From contig QCXZ01000064.1 of NCBI GenBank assembly GCA_025024175.1, forward strand, positions 55,821,325 through 55,885,324: a stretch of 64,000 bases of DNA. The letters are read 5' to 3'. The DNA comes from Rhyzopertha dominica (lineage: Eukaryota; Arthropoda; Insecta; Coleoptera; Bostrichidae). Shown here in pieces: positions 12,201-20,399 of the stretch (the first letter of the stretch is position 1; each line of letters starts with the position of its first letter). A program made the position numbers and the translations under genes. The notes under the pieces were generated by a model. It worked only from the letters and a program-made list of their open reading frames with translations, did not search any database and had not been told where the DNA came from.

Positions 12201-13820
12201 ACGTAAAATATATTAAATTAAAATTATAACTTGCAGTGGATATATCGCAAACAGAATTAACTTTATGGCAGCCGTAGGATAAGTTCATATTTCGAGTGAT
12301 ATTAAAACTGGAACAACTATTTATTAAGTAGGTAAACTCGTTTAAACCTGAGTTACAGTGTGTATAGCTGCCATTATATCATTTTATTCAAGTCACAACC
12401 TTTAAATAGCAAAATCCCCAATTTGCGTAAAATCGAATTCATGTAAAATTCGTCCATCATGTGTAAGTCAATTTTTGGTAAATTGTCCGAAGATCCCTTC
12501 ACATAATCTTGCCGTCTATGTTTGAACAACAACGTACCGAGTAAATAAAACAAAACTTTAACGCGTTCTTCGTTCTCAAACCAAAAGGTAAACAAAGGTA
12601 CAAAGGCACAGAACCACAGAACATACGCGTGTTCAACAGCGACAAAGGTGTCAAGCATGCAACAGGGCATCCGGCGCATCGGCGCAATAGCGGAGTGCGT
12701 CTCCAGGAACGGTGACGTATCACGAAATATTTGAATTTGGCGGTAAACCTTTAAACCACTAAAACATTACAAATATTTTTTCTATTGCCAGCTTCTAACT
12801 CCATTAGATCCAGGCAAAGTCGCATATGTGTTATAATAACGATTACTGTCAAGGGCAACAACCCCATTCGCGGACATTAGATAGGATCTGGATTTTTTCA
12901 GAAATTCCCATCTTGCTGAACAGTGGGCAGTGATTTTTCAGCTTTCCGTTACCGTCGTCGACTTCAACCACCGTATCGCATGACAGTTGTTATATTGGCC
13001 CCAGTATATATTATATATGCGATATAACTTGGATTAGGGAGCCTAAGAAATGAAGCGACTTCTGANTAGGTTTCGAAGTTGTGTTGATGTTTACATGTTT
13101 AGTACATTTTCCAGTTACATATCGCAAGAAATTTTGTCCACCGGCAAAAGAAATTCATATACCACAAGTTTACATCTTTTGCTGTCATATACTAACCCTG
13201 AACATTTAAATGAAACATTTAGATAAAGCTGCCATTTGATATTTTTGTTAATGGTGCAGTGGGTAGGATTCACACACTTTTTAATATTTGTTTTACTTTG
13301 ATTATAACATGGTAAAATAATTTTGATTGAAGTAGAGAATGTATACCCTTAAACAATATTTGTTTTTGTCTTGTTTAAGGTCGTGGACGAGGCAACTATT
13401 CCTCAGGCTATGGCAACCAAGGAGGTTATCAGCATAACAACTCAGGTGGTTATGGGTATGACCAAAGACGAGATGGTAATAGACATGGTTATGGCTATCA
13501 ACAAAACCAACAGAGGAGTAATAGGTAAATTAATTATAACAACTTGCATGCTCAATGCAGTTGACATTGTTTTATATTTTGAAATTGCAAAAGAAAACGA
13601 GATTCATTGAATACTGAACATATTTTTTTTTAATATTAATAACTTTTGACTAGTGGTAGGTATGCCACGCATTTACCAACATATTTAATGTATGGTTTTT
13701 ACATGCTTCAGGTATGACGATTCTTCTGCTAACAACAATAGGAGGGATCAAAGGCCTCCTGGACCATACAGGGATTCATACGTATCCTCACAATCGAACA
13801 GATACAATTATAGTAGATAA
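1..13820 (+). CDS. XRN2: 5'-3' exoribonuclease 2 (XRN2/Rat1), C-terminal half, 8 exons
   Basis: Exons 1-227, 389-557, 1562-1651, 1704-2035, 3350-3568, 3626-3756, 13380-13524 and 13712-13820 join to 1422 nt, exactly 474 codons including the stop, with GT-AG borders and matching phases. The product carries XRN2 hallmarks: [65 protein letters not shown] and [15 protein letters not shown]2 is the nuclear 5'-3' exonuclease of rRNA processing and torpedo transcription termination. Its N-terminal catalytic domain lies left of the window. The cytoplasmic paralogue XRN1 lacks this type of short Gly/Arg/Tyr-rich end. Family identity is nearly certain; exon borders come from reading splice sites, not from transcripts. 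Confidence 0.95.
389..557 (+). CDS. XRN2: XRN2 exon ([19 protein letters not shown] block)
   Basis: Acceptor ACTTTTAG|G at 387-388 and donor CCA|GTAAGT. This is the most conserved part of the second conserved region of Xrn proteins, including [19 protein letters not shown]. It completes the Arg codon split by the preceding 161-bp intron and ends in phase 0. Confidence 0.95.
558..1561 (+). other. XRN2 intron, 1.0 kb, no coding content seen
   Basis: AT-rich sequence between consensus donor GTAAGT and acceptor TTACAG. I see no ORF, RNA gene or repeat family in it. Confidence 0.85.
1562..1651 (+). CDS. XRN2: XRN2 exon ([13 protein letters not shown] block)
   Basis: Thirty whole codons ([20 protein letters not shown] to KLMSDP) between acceptor ATTACAG and donor GTAATA. 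The donor is weaker than its neighbours. The next intron is only 52 bp (1652-1703), near the insect minimum, and contains in-frame stops, so it must be removed. Confidence 0.94.
1704..2035 (+). CDS. XRN2: XRN2 exon ([14 protein letters not shown] / [12 protein letters not shown] block)
   Basis: Acceptor GTTTTAG and donor GG|GTAAGC at 2036. The first half is strongly conserved across XRN2 proteins. The second half (roughly [18 protein letters not shown] to TDECVRVGG) is the more variable insect part. Ends with two bases of a Gly codon. Confidence 0.94.
2036..3349 (+). other. XRN2 intron, 1.3 kb
   Basis: AT-rich intron ending in the pyrimidine tract TTTTTTTCTCTTCCAG. Short ORFs on either strand look like chance openings. 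No repeat family recognised. Confidence 0.85.
3350..3568 (+). CDS. XRN2: XRN2 exon (VNFRDP block)
   Basis: Starts with the base completing GGG (Gly), then [17 protein letters not shown] and [17 protein letters not shown], matching the region of XRN2 that reads VSINFKDP in vertebrates. Ends ...[15 protein letters not shown] plus two bases of an Arg codon at donor GTTAGT. The following intron is 57 bp. Confidence 0.93.
3626..3756 (+). CDS. XRN2: XRN2 exon ([11 protein letters not shown], Pro/Tyr-rich)
   Basis: Acceptor AATTTAG|G. Encodes [17 protein letters not shown], the insect counterpart of the vertebrate LGHVMPR segment, then a low-complexity [17 protein letters not shown] stretch and three Gln. 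Donor G|GTAGGT. If the next intron is retained, the frame stops within three codons (GGT AGG TAA at 3756-3764). Confidence 0.92.
3935..4115 (+). repeat. Interspersed repeat R1, partial copy
   Basis: Shares GGAAGTGACCTGTAGCCTGA and flanking sequence with 18885-19082 (reverse complement), and its left part AAGAATTTAGATGGCAATGC with 53145-53190. The copies overlap differently, so each is a truncated member of one SINE- or MITE-like family. No coding content seen. Confidence 0.6.
4150..4245 (-). repeat. Repeat end with CTGATGATGGCTA...AATAAAGTGGATAA motif
   Basis: Read on the - strand it gives CTGATGATGGCTAGTTG, CAAAGCGCTT, then AATAAAGTGGATAA. The same layout on the + strand at 42765-42845 shows that this is a dispersed element end. 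A 'GATGATGGC then purine-rich then AAATAAA' layout resembles the pseudo-LTR of Penelope-like elements; that link is inference. Confidence 0.4.
5208..5262 (-). repeat. Interspersed repeat R1, 55-bp end fragment
   Basis: Nearly identical to 19032-19082, and to the reverse complement of 52998-53045 (CTGCAGTTGGTTGAGGTGTA core). It contains GTGTAGAC, which in the longer copies pairs with a second GTCTACAC to give a small palindrome. Confidence 0.6.
5300..6664 (-). pseudogene. Decayed DUF7869-type transposon protein
   Basis: On the - strand from an ATG at 6664 the reading gives [13 protein letters not shown], a basic [15 protein letters not shown] segment, a likely small intron, then fragments across frames: [31 protein letters not shown], a Cys pair in TCCTCEEL near 5890, [20 protein letters not shown], and [20 protein letters not shown] near 5590. 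Order and spacing match the repetitive 'uncharacterized' arthropod proteins with a DUF7869 RNase-H-like region. Stops, frameshifts and N calls make it non-functional. Family assignment is from memory of these proteins, without a search. Confidence 0.5.
7489..7930. mobile_element. Foldback/MITE-like element with ~92-bp inverted arms
   Basis: Arms at about 7489-7582 and 7838-7930 are inverted copies of each other, beginning ACAATTTGCGTTTTTCTGAT. The ~255-bp centre is a partial inverted copy of the TA-flanked MITE at 27736-28105 (shared AACCTTAAAGTTAATTATCC and the CCGTGCATATTGTAGCTTGG segment). So it is either a composite, or a larger relative of that MITE that gained long arms. No coding capacity; target duplication not resolved. 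Confidence 0.7.
8158..8181. other. Perfect hairpin with two CACGTG E-boxes
   Basis: CACGTGTCC, six-base loop TCTAAC, GGACACGTG: a perfect 9-bp stem, each arm ending in a palindromic E-box. It lies in the large XRN2 intron. Function unknown. Confidence 0.5.
9427..10984 (+). mobile_element. Tc1/mariner-group element, DD41D type, copy 1
   Basis: Begins CAGGGTCGCTATAAAGTATG, matching the start of the second copy at 29737. The 5' inverted repeat (about 9560-9745) matches the reverse complement of 31190-31395 in copy 2, including TCACACTTGTACAATTTATT, so the family has long terminal inverted repeats of roughly 190 bp or more. In this copy the right repeat survives only as about 10905-10984. It sits inside the XRN2 intron in the same orientation as the gene. 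Confidence 0.75.
9773..10830 (+). pseudogene. DD41D transposase pseudogene, copy 1
   Basis: N-terminal helix-turn-helix of the DUF4817 type: [20 protein letters not shown] through [20 protein letters not shown]. Then [21 protein letters not shown], a broken middle, WFQPDG and [18 protein letters not shown], and a C-terminal [10 protein letters not shown] block. The first catalytic Asp (SDEATF in copy 2) is Gly here, the start codon is GTG, and there are several stops and frameshifts. Clearly dead. Confidence 0.75.
13380..13524 (+). CDS. XRN2: XRN2 exon (Gly/Tyr/Arg-rich tail, part 1)
   Basis: After acceptor TTTAAG|G the frame gives [20 protein letters not shown], then [33 protein letters not shown]-type low complexity is typical of RNA-binding tails and of insect XRN2 ends. 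Donor AG|GTAAAT. Confidence 0.9.
13712..13820 (+). CDS. XRN2: XRN2 terminal exon with stop codon
   Basis: Acceptor GCTTCAG|G. Encodes [20 protein letters not shown] and [16 protein letters not shown], then TAA at 13818-13820. The RYNY-like ending is shared with other animal XRN2 proteins. Confidence 0.92.
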
Positions 13821-14013
13821 ATGTGTGTTTTAAGATTAAGATAAATAGAAGCTATTAATATGAGAAAAGACGTGAATGCCACGCTGTAATGCATCTTTTT
13901 TATCTCCAAACCAATTAAAAAGTATTACGGAAGAATTGTTTTTTTTTATTTTCATAGTCCCCTTCCCAACATCCTAATTTTTGTCATGTGGTAAGTTTGA
14001 AGGTTCAAATAAA
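13821..14013 (+). promoter_or_regulatory. XRN2 3' UTR with AATAAA signal
   Basis: An AATAAA hexamer at 14008-14013 lies 188 nt after the stop and fits as the polyadenylation signal. Cleavage would fall shortly after, before the oppositely oriented LINE tail at 14186. Confidence 0.6.
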
Positions 14014-14185
14014 AAAAAGTCTTCATTATACTGAACAAGAAAAGTTAAGTGGATTATCCCTTATTGCACCTCTCTGTTGTAGTAAACCAGTAGGAATCGC
14101 AAATTTTAATTTTAAAAGAACTGTATAAAAACTTGGTCAGAGGCAGCTTTTTGAGTGATATAAAACGCTGTTTCTTTTCTTTAGC

Positions 14186-16160
14186 ATATACTTTATTTTA
14201 TTTTATTACACTGTTGTACAGGTTTGCACCCAACTACACAACAGGAGGGTAAGAGTTAATCAAAACGTACAGACAAAACTAATCATACAAAAATATCTTT
14301 TAAAGCAGTGATGCGGCCACCAAAAAGATCAAAATTTATACACCGGGAATTATATAGAACACACATGTTATATAGTGGTGAATGCTTTTTTATGTTCGTT
14401 CTGGCAGTTGGCAGATAAAATGTGTGAGATGTTCTGGCAGACACTCTAGGTACAACAAAATTTAAAGAACCCAAAATTTCGGCACTATCAAGTAAATTGT
14501 TGACAATTTTGAATAGAAACACCAAAGCGTGAAGGTCTCTTCTAGTCTGAAGACTCGAAATATCATGTTTCTCAAGCAGATCGCTGTGACAAACACCTCG
14601 GGAGGAAAAGACGCCGTCGAGTTTAAAACTTAGTAGTTTTAGAAATTTTCGCTGAACATTTTCAATATAATTTGTATGTCGCATATAATACGGGGTCCAA
14701 ACAACCGCTGCGTACTCCAATCTAGATCTAATGAATGAGTAAAAAAGCAATTTTAATGTGTTATAACAGAAATCACGATTGTTACGTGAAATAAAGCCGT
14801 ATGTTTTACTGGCATTAAGACACATTTTATGAATGTGTGGAATAAAAGCTAACCTGCTATCAAAAGTTACNCCAAGATCGTTAAATGTATCGGGTCTAGA
14901 CAGAGAAACACCCTCAAGACCGTAGTCTTATATTATAGGTACAGATTGTTTTGTAAANTTTAAGGTCATCCGCATACAGTAAAATGTTGACGTCTATAAC
15001 GTCAGTTATGTCATTAATAAACAGTATAAAAAACAAAGAACCTAAAACAGAATCTTGCGGCATTCCAGATGTAGCATTGTATGCGCTGGACTTGAATCCA
15101 TTATATTCCACGTATTGAATTCTATTGTGGAGGTAAGATTTGAACAAATCAATCAAAGCATCAGATATGCGAAGCGATTAAGTTTGTTTAACAAAATATT
15201 GTGATCCAGCTTATCGAACGTTTTGGAGAAGTCCGTATAAATCACATCAGCCTGCAAATGACCATCCAAAGCTTCAGCGACAAATTGTGAAAAACAAACC
15301 AAATTGGTAGTAGTAGAGCGTGCCTTGATGAAGCCGTGCTGGTGTACACCAATATACTTAGATAAATTATGATATAAATGGTTATGCAAGAAATATAAAT
15401 ATATAAATAAAATATTTTGCTAAAGTTGCATATAACAGAAATTGGTTCGTAATTAGTAATGTCCCGTAAATCACCCTTTTTGTGGAGCGGACATACCTTA
15501 GATTTTTTCCAAATGTCGGGAATTATACGCGTCCTTAGGCATAGATTGAATAATACCATCAAAGGACGGGCAAATATATGTGCACAGTCTTTTAACAAAA
15601 ATGCAGGAATGACGTCGGGCCCTGTTATCATCTTAGGTTTAATTCGCTTAAACGCAGCTAATACTTCATTTTCAGTGAATTCTAATAAGGTAATAGCAGG
15701 ATGTGTGACCGGCGAATTTATTGACAAATGTGATGATTCTACGTAAGATTTGCTAAAGAAATCAGCAAAAGCATTTAAAATATTATCTGGCGTATTAATA
15801 CACTGGTCGCCGTAGTACATGCACTTTGAAATATTGGATTGTCTTTTTTTGTTATTAATAAATGACCAGAATTTGCCCGGATCGGTCTTTATTTTGGTTT
15901 CGGTATTCTGTACAAAACGTTTATAGGAGTCGTTGACCTCAGTTTTTATCAATTCTCGAAAGTCTTCTAAATTCCGCAAGAGCTTGAATGTCATTATTAT
16001 CTTTATATGTTTTCCAGTATTTAGCTTAATGTGTTTTATAGTCAATGAATCAAACCACGGCGGATATTTACGACAGCGGCGGGAAGAAAATTTGGGTACA
16101 CAGATATCGAAAACGCTATTCAATTTACTATAAAAATGTACTAAAGTACTTAAATGTATA
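14186..16160 (-). mobile_element. Jockey/CR1-like LINE A, 5'-truncated
   Basis: The 3' end is marked by a (TAAAA)-type tail at about 14186-14205, read on the - strand. Coding remains run from 16160 down to 14283: the linker after the endonuclease, the reverse transcriptase and the C-terminal domain. The endonuclease half is missing. It lies tail-to-tail with XRN2, about 170 bp past its poly(A) signal. The 3' UTR resembles that of the fragment at 36125, so the two are related. Confidence 0.85.
14283..16123 (-). pseudogene. LINE A reverse transcriptase (broken)
   Basis: Order on the - strand: RRCRKYPPWFDSLTIKHIK; DPGKFWSFINNKKRQSN; MITGPDVIPAFLLKDCAHIF; VCPLHKKGDLRDITNYEPIS; then a frameshift; HQHGFIKARSTTTNLVCFSQ; DVIYTDFSKTFDKLDHNILL; a stop; SGMPQDSVLGSLFFILFIND; LLYADDLK with the YADD catalytic pair near 14970; and the C-terminal FYSFIRSRLEYAAVVWTPYY block. 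At least two frameshifts and one stop. SGMPQDS deviates from the usual GVPQGS. Confidence 0.85.
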
Positions 16161-16960
16161 AATCACTTTAAGTTAGACAGGAATAACTGTAGATTTTGAA
16201 AAAGTACTGCTCATGAACAAAACATAAACAGCGATTAACCAAATTGACCTTTTTCAAGAAAATAACTTACAGATATTTTCCAGAATGAATTAATAGCTCA
16301 TCACAAATTTTTGATCAGTTCACTCTATCTGCTTCCTAATTTACTTATATCTATATAGCAACTAAAGATTGCTCTGTAAACCCAGGTGCCCTATAACTGA
16401 TTTGCACCACCTTGCTAGTGTGGCTGGATGAGGCAAGGATTTATTAAATTCCTTACGAACATAAGTTTATGCCTTGCTTGATTAGAAGTATAAAGTAAGA
16501 GCGAAAGCTCTTAAGTTCAGAGTACATCTCTGAAGGATGCATGTACTGTGGCCAGTTAAGATTTTAAGATTAGCATTGAGAATAATGCTGCTTCATAAGA
16601 AACAATGAATAGACATAGACAACACCTTGGATTGATCAAGATGTAACACAGATGCAAATGTTCTAAGAATTCAAATAAACATAATGTATATGAAATATTT
16701 AAATCAAGTACATGCTCAACATTTTCTGAAATCAATTTGGAATCTGAAAGGTGCTTTATTATGGACTTCAAGCACTCAGCGCTTTACTTGCTTTTTCCAT
16801 ACTATGTATCAAGTGGATGTTAAGTTACGCCGGGGCTTCTGATCACCTAAGCTCAGTGATAGGGGTGTTGAATACGCCATGTAGATTACGCTATTACAAG
16901 GGCTGGTCTCTTTCTATTGACCCTAGTAAAAAAAACTTATATTTAATGGAACCAATATAC
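16161..16960. other. Unassigned spacer
   Basis: AT-rich spacer between LINE A and the mariner copy. No supportable gene, and no hits to the repeat families seen elsewhere in the window. Confidence 0.6.
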
Positions 16961-17937
16961 TTATATTTTTTCAAAATATTTTCCTCTACAATCTACACAT
17001 TTCTGCATGCGTTTGAACCATTCATCAAAACATTTTTTCCAGTCTTCTGGAGTTAGCTTATTTATCTCAGTTTTAAACACGTCGACAGCTTCTTCTGCTG
17101 TTGTAAAACGGAAACCGCGCAATTTATCCTTCACAGAAAAAAATCATTTGGTGGCAGATCAGGACTATATGGTGAGTGGCCCAATAATTCTATATTTTGG
17201 TCAGCTAAATATTCGTTTGTTCTAGCCGCTGTATGAGCTCGACAATTGTCATGATGAAGGATGATTCTTCTTTTTGGTCGCTTTTTTCTAACATCCTGAA
17301 ATATTTGTGGCACGCAAACTGTAGTATACCATTCGGAATTAACAGTACTACGACCTCTAAAGCTACAGTTGACACACGCCCAGTAATTCCATAAAATTTA
17401 GCAAATATCTTTTTTCACGAATCACTTTGTGGGAGCCTTCTCATTGTCGAACTCCCAAACTGCCGATTGTTGTTTCTTTTCGGGATTATCGCAGTAGATC
17501 CAGTTTTCGTCACCTGATGTAATGATGTTGTACACGAAGTGGGATGCCCTTGCACTTGCTGAAGGGATCCAGNGTAGATCTGTACCAATTTACGCGGGTT
17601 TTTATTTGAGCTGCAGTCAAATTGTGTGGTATCCAAAGAGCACAAAGTTTCCTTTAAGTCTTCGTGCATAATTGTGTTGACTGCTTTCACACCAATCTCA
17701 AGAACCTCCTAAATTGTAACATATATTCTTCAACCATGCGCCGAACCAGACCGAAATTTTCTTCAGTAACAGCCGTTTTTGGCTTAGAGGTTCGAAATTC
17801 GTCTTTTAGATGACTTTATGCCTAGCAGGTGCTTCATTTCGCTAAAACATTCTTGGCGGCTTAACCCACGCTTGAAATTGTAAAGAAATATTGCACGATA
17901 GTGCTCTATTTATAAACGAAAGTTGACGCAATTTCAT
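16961..17937 (-). pseudogene. mariner transposase (DD34D), decayed
   Basis: On the - strand: RAIFLYNFKRGLSRQECFSE near 17880, TAVTEENFGLVRRMVEE, VKAVNTIMHEDLKETLCSL, IPHNLTAAQIKTRVNWYRS, SGDENWIYC, RRIILHHDNCRAHTAARTNE and SPYSPDLPPNDFFLF, ending DEWFKRMQKCVDCRGKYFEK with a stop at 16961. From the HDN Asp to the PPND Asp are 34 residues, the classical mariner spacing. Several frameshifts and an apparent internal deletion after the N-terminal helices inactivate it. I could not define the terminal repeats. Confidence 0.85.
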
Positions 17938-18464
17938 AAGCTACCCTTATTCTTTTACAGCAACCTTTTTAATCGCAGGACAATTTTATTGTGCTATATT
18001 GACAGAGTATACAAGTAGTTCTCATTGCTGAATTGTGTAAATTTATCTAATGAAGTAAACATTTTTCTTCGGGGAAAATCAACATGTATATTTAGCATGC
18101 GGTTCCGAATTTGATAGCATGTAAAAAAAGCTTTCTTAGAAATTAAGCTAAACTAGTCGTGGAATAAAAGACTCGAAACATATGCAAAGAAATAAGAAAA
18201 CTTTTTGTATAGTACCATGCTGACTTATTATAATATATTATGCGTAAGATAGATAAAACTTGTATTAAATTTTAAAAATTTTAGGGAATTCGACACATGG
18301 AGGAGCCAATAAAACAGTGATATTAGAATCAAAATAATTTCTATTTAGTTTTAGCTCCTACGTAATGCACTCTAACTGTAATATACTCAACTTATATTTT
18401 CTACTCAAAATCTACGTCAAAGTTCTTTATCTACATTTTCTACGTTTGTAACGAAGAAAATTAT
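17938..18464. other. Unassigned spacer
   Basis: AT-rich sequence without a recognisable gene or repeat. Confidence 0.5.
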
Positions 18465-18745
18465 AATTTAGGAGCAAACGCCCATCACTGCCTGGGCGTT
18501 TCCCCTTGGAGCAATATTCTTCTTGGTTTCGATGTCTTAACAAGGATCCATACAACTAACGGGTGCTCGTTGTTGTTGCGTTGTTGTTGATTACATAAGC
18601 AAACAGTCTCACGTTTATCGCCTCGCATCCTGGAGTTGACAGCACAAAGCTCTCATTTCCAAATTTCAGGATTCGCTGTTCTGGATCACACGCAAATCCT
18701 TACTTTCCTATGAGATTTATTCCTATAATAAAGTCGTTGTCTATA
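18465..18745 (-). pseudogene. Ty3/gypsy-like retroelement protease remnant
   Basis: One - strand frame reads DNDFIIGINLIGK, a stop, then GFACDPEQRILKFGNESFVL and EAINVRLFAYVINNN. This resembles the C-terminal half of a retropepsin (FIIGxDFL...D...LK.G) followed by the linker to reverse transcriptase. The catalytic D(T/S)G is not present, and no reverse transcriptase or LTR was found nearby. A scrap with two stops; moderate confidence. Confidence 0.45.
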
Positions 18746-18884
18746 TTAAAAGTATACATAATAAAATAGCATAATGCATAACTGAATACCTATTTTTCGA
18801 CTCTTCTCAGTAGTCAGTTCTAAATGCTGTTTCATATAGACAGTATTTTTTAGCAAATTGAAGTATGCAGTTGCATGCCAATTT

Positions 18885-19082
18885 GTCAGGCTACAGGTCA
18901 CTTCCTTTAGGAAGTAGTTCCCGTTAAGGCAGCATCATCATACCATTGCTTTGGTATATAAGCAAAACCAGTTCTATGCCGTGATGTCTACACTAGACCT
19001 AAACTGCACTGATGGGCTGTAATGACAGCGAAATAGTACTATCTGCAGTTGGTTGAGGTGTAGACAGCACAGCATAGACATG
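18885..19082 (-). repeat. Interspersed repeat R1, ~200-bp copy
   Basis: The reverse complement matches 52998-53135 over the GTCTATGCTGTGCTGTCTAC end, the GTCTAGTGTAGAC palindrome arm and TATATACCAAAGCAATGGTA, and matches 4015-4100 at its other end. It is the longest single view of this family in the window. Confidence 0.65.
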
Positions 19083-20399
19083 AATTTTAAAGTATTTTTT
19101 AGCTTTATGTTTATGCAGAAATATAAGTACTTTTCGAGAGTTTTGAGAGATTATGAAATAGTTTGGGTTGTCATTTGAAAAATCGATTTCATAACATTGA
19201 TTCATACTTACATAATACTTATAATGATAAGGGGAATGTTACTGATTCAGTCATCAGATTTCCACGTTTGGTGGAATATAATGTGGAGCTTCTGAATATA
19301 GCGAGTTGTCCAATTTACATTTAGAAATCAAAGAGTGTATTGTTCAAATCTATAATTACAGAATACAGATAGTTATAACCCATCTTGAAGATTGAGTTTA
19401 TAAATCCTGATATTTTAATGTTTAAGTGTTGATGAATGTTATTTTTTTATGAGAAATTCCGTTTGTTTATATAATAAAAATGATGCACTCATCTAAGTTC
19501 AATTTCATATAAGGTACTTATTTACGAAGTCTGGTTTAACATTCAATTAAGTTTTTGTCTGATATGCGCGGTGACCTTATGTATAAACGTCATTACTAAT
19601 AATTATTTATGATTAGTTGAACATATAGGCTTAATAGTTACAATGATTGCAAAAAATATTTGTAAAAATACTATTTAATTACATATGTTGAATATTTTGT
19701 TTTGAACATTTTGTTTTATAATAACGCCACCCATGGTTTGTGCATGAAATATGAAATAAAAAACTACTACCTGTATATTTGTTGCGTATAAGCCAAGTCA
19801 TTTTAATTTCACTTTCTTTTCTGTCCCACAGCCATCAAATATTGAAGAACAAACAAAAAAGAGCGTGCNGTCAGCATTCCTGTCCGAATAAAATTNGAAA
19901 TATTCCCCCACACAGGATAGACATGTCCCCGTCCTAAGCAAACAGCTCAGAGATCTTTTTGCCATTGTTCTTTGAGTGAAGGGTGTGCATGCTGACGACA
20001 TTTCTATACCAAACAGATCCCTAATATCCCGTATATTTATCTTTCGAATAGCTCAAATTTGCGATCAAATAACGAATGCTGTATTATCTTGGCAGGCATA
20101 AGAATTTGTCTGCACTGTAAATTTTGTGTATTACGCTTCTGACGTTAGGAAGGTGTAGACATTTTTTGAAAATGTCATTTTAACATTTCACATTAGGTTT
20201 GAATATGTATTGTTTCAACATAAAGTGTTAAAAAGCAATAAAATATAAAACTGTGTTTCATGGCATCAACTCAAATGTATGAGAATATGAGATTGCTGTT
20301 TTCGGAAAGCTAAACGTTACCTATAGAATTTGTCGTAGCCTACTTTTATTTTGGTTTGACCCATGTATTCTGCCCAAAAGGTGATGAAAGATGAAAAAT
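19083..20399. other. Unassigned AT-rich stretch
   Basis: No gene, RNA or repeat family that I can support. Short ORFs here show no recognisable motifs. Confidence 0.5.

Larger units (their letters stand above)
3757..13379 (+). other. XRN2 9.6-kb intron loaded with transposon remains
   Basis: Bounded by donor GTAGGT and acceptor TTGTTTAAG. It holds the repeats and elements listed separately. The rest (about 4245-5200, 6670-7488, 7931-9426, 10985-13379) is AT-rich with no gene I can support. A G/C-richer stretch lies near 11480-11620. A possible LINE 3' tail with (TTACTA) units is near 11670-11700, too short to call. Confidence 0.85.

Noticed and set aside
13371..13610. + strand [19 protein letters not shown]...
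   Set aside because: Out-of-frame reading of the Gly/Tyr-rich XRN2 exon; the correct frame joins the neighbouring exons perfectly.
1..13820. Calling the host gene XRN1
   Set aside because: The [19 protein letters not shown] to FVDE order is shared by Xrn proteins, but the [13 protein letters not shown] context, the short length after it and the RGG-like tail fit XRN2/Rat1.
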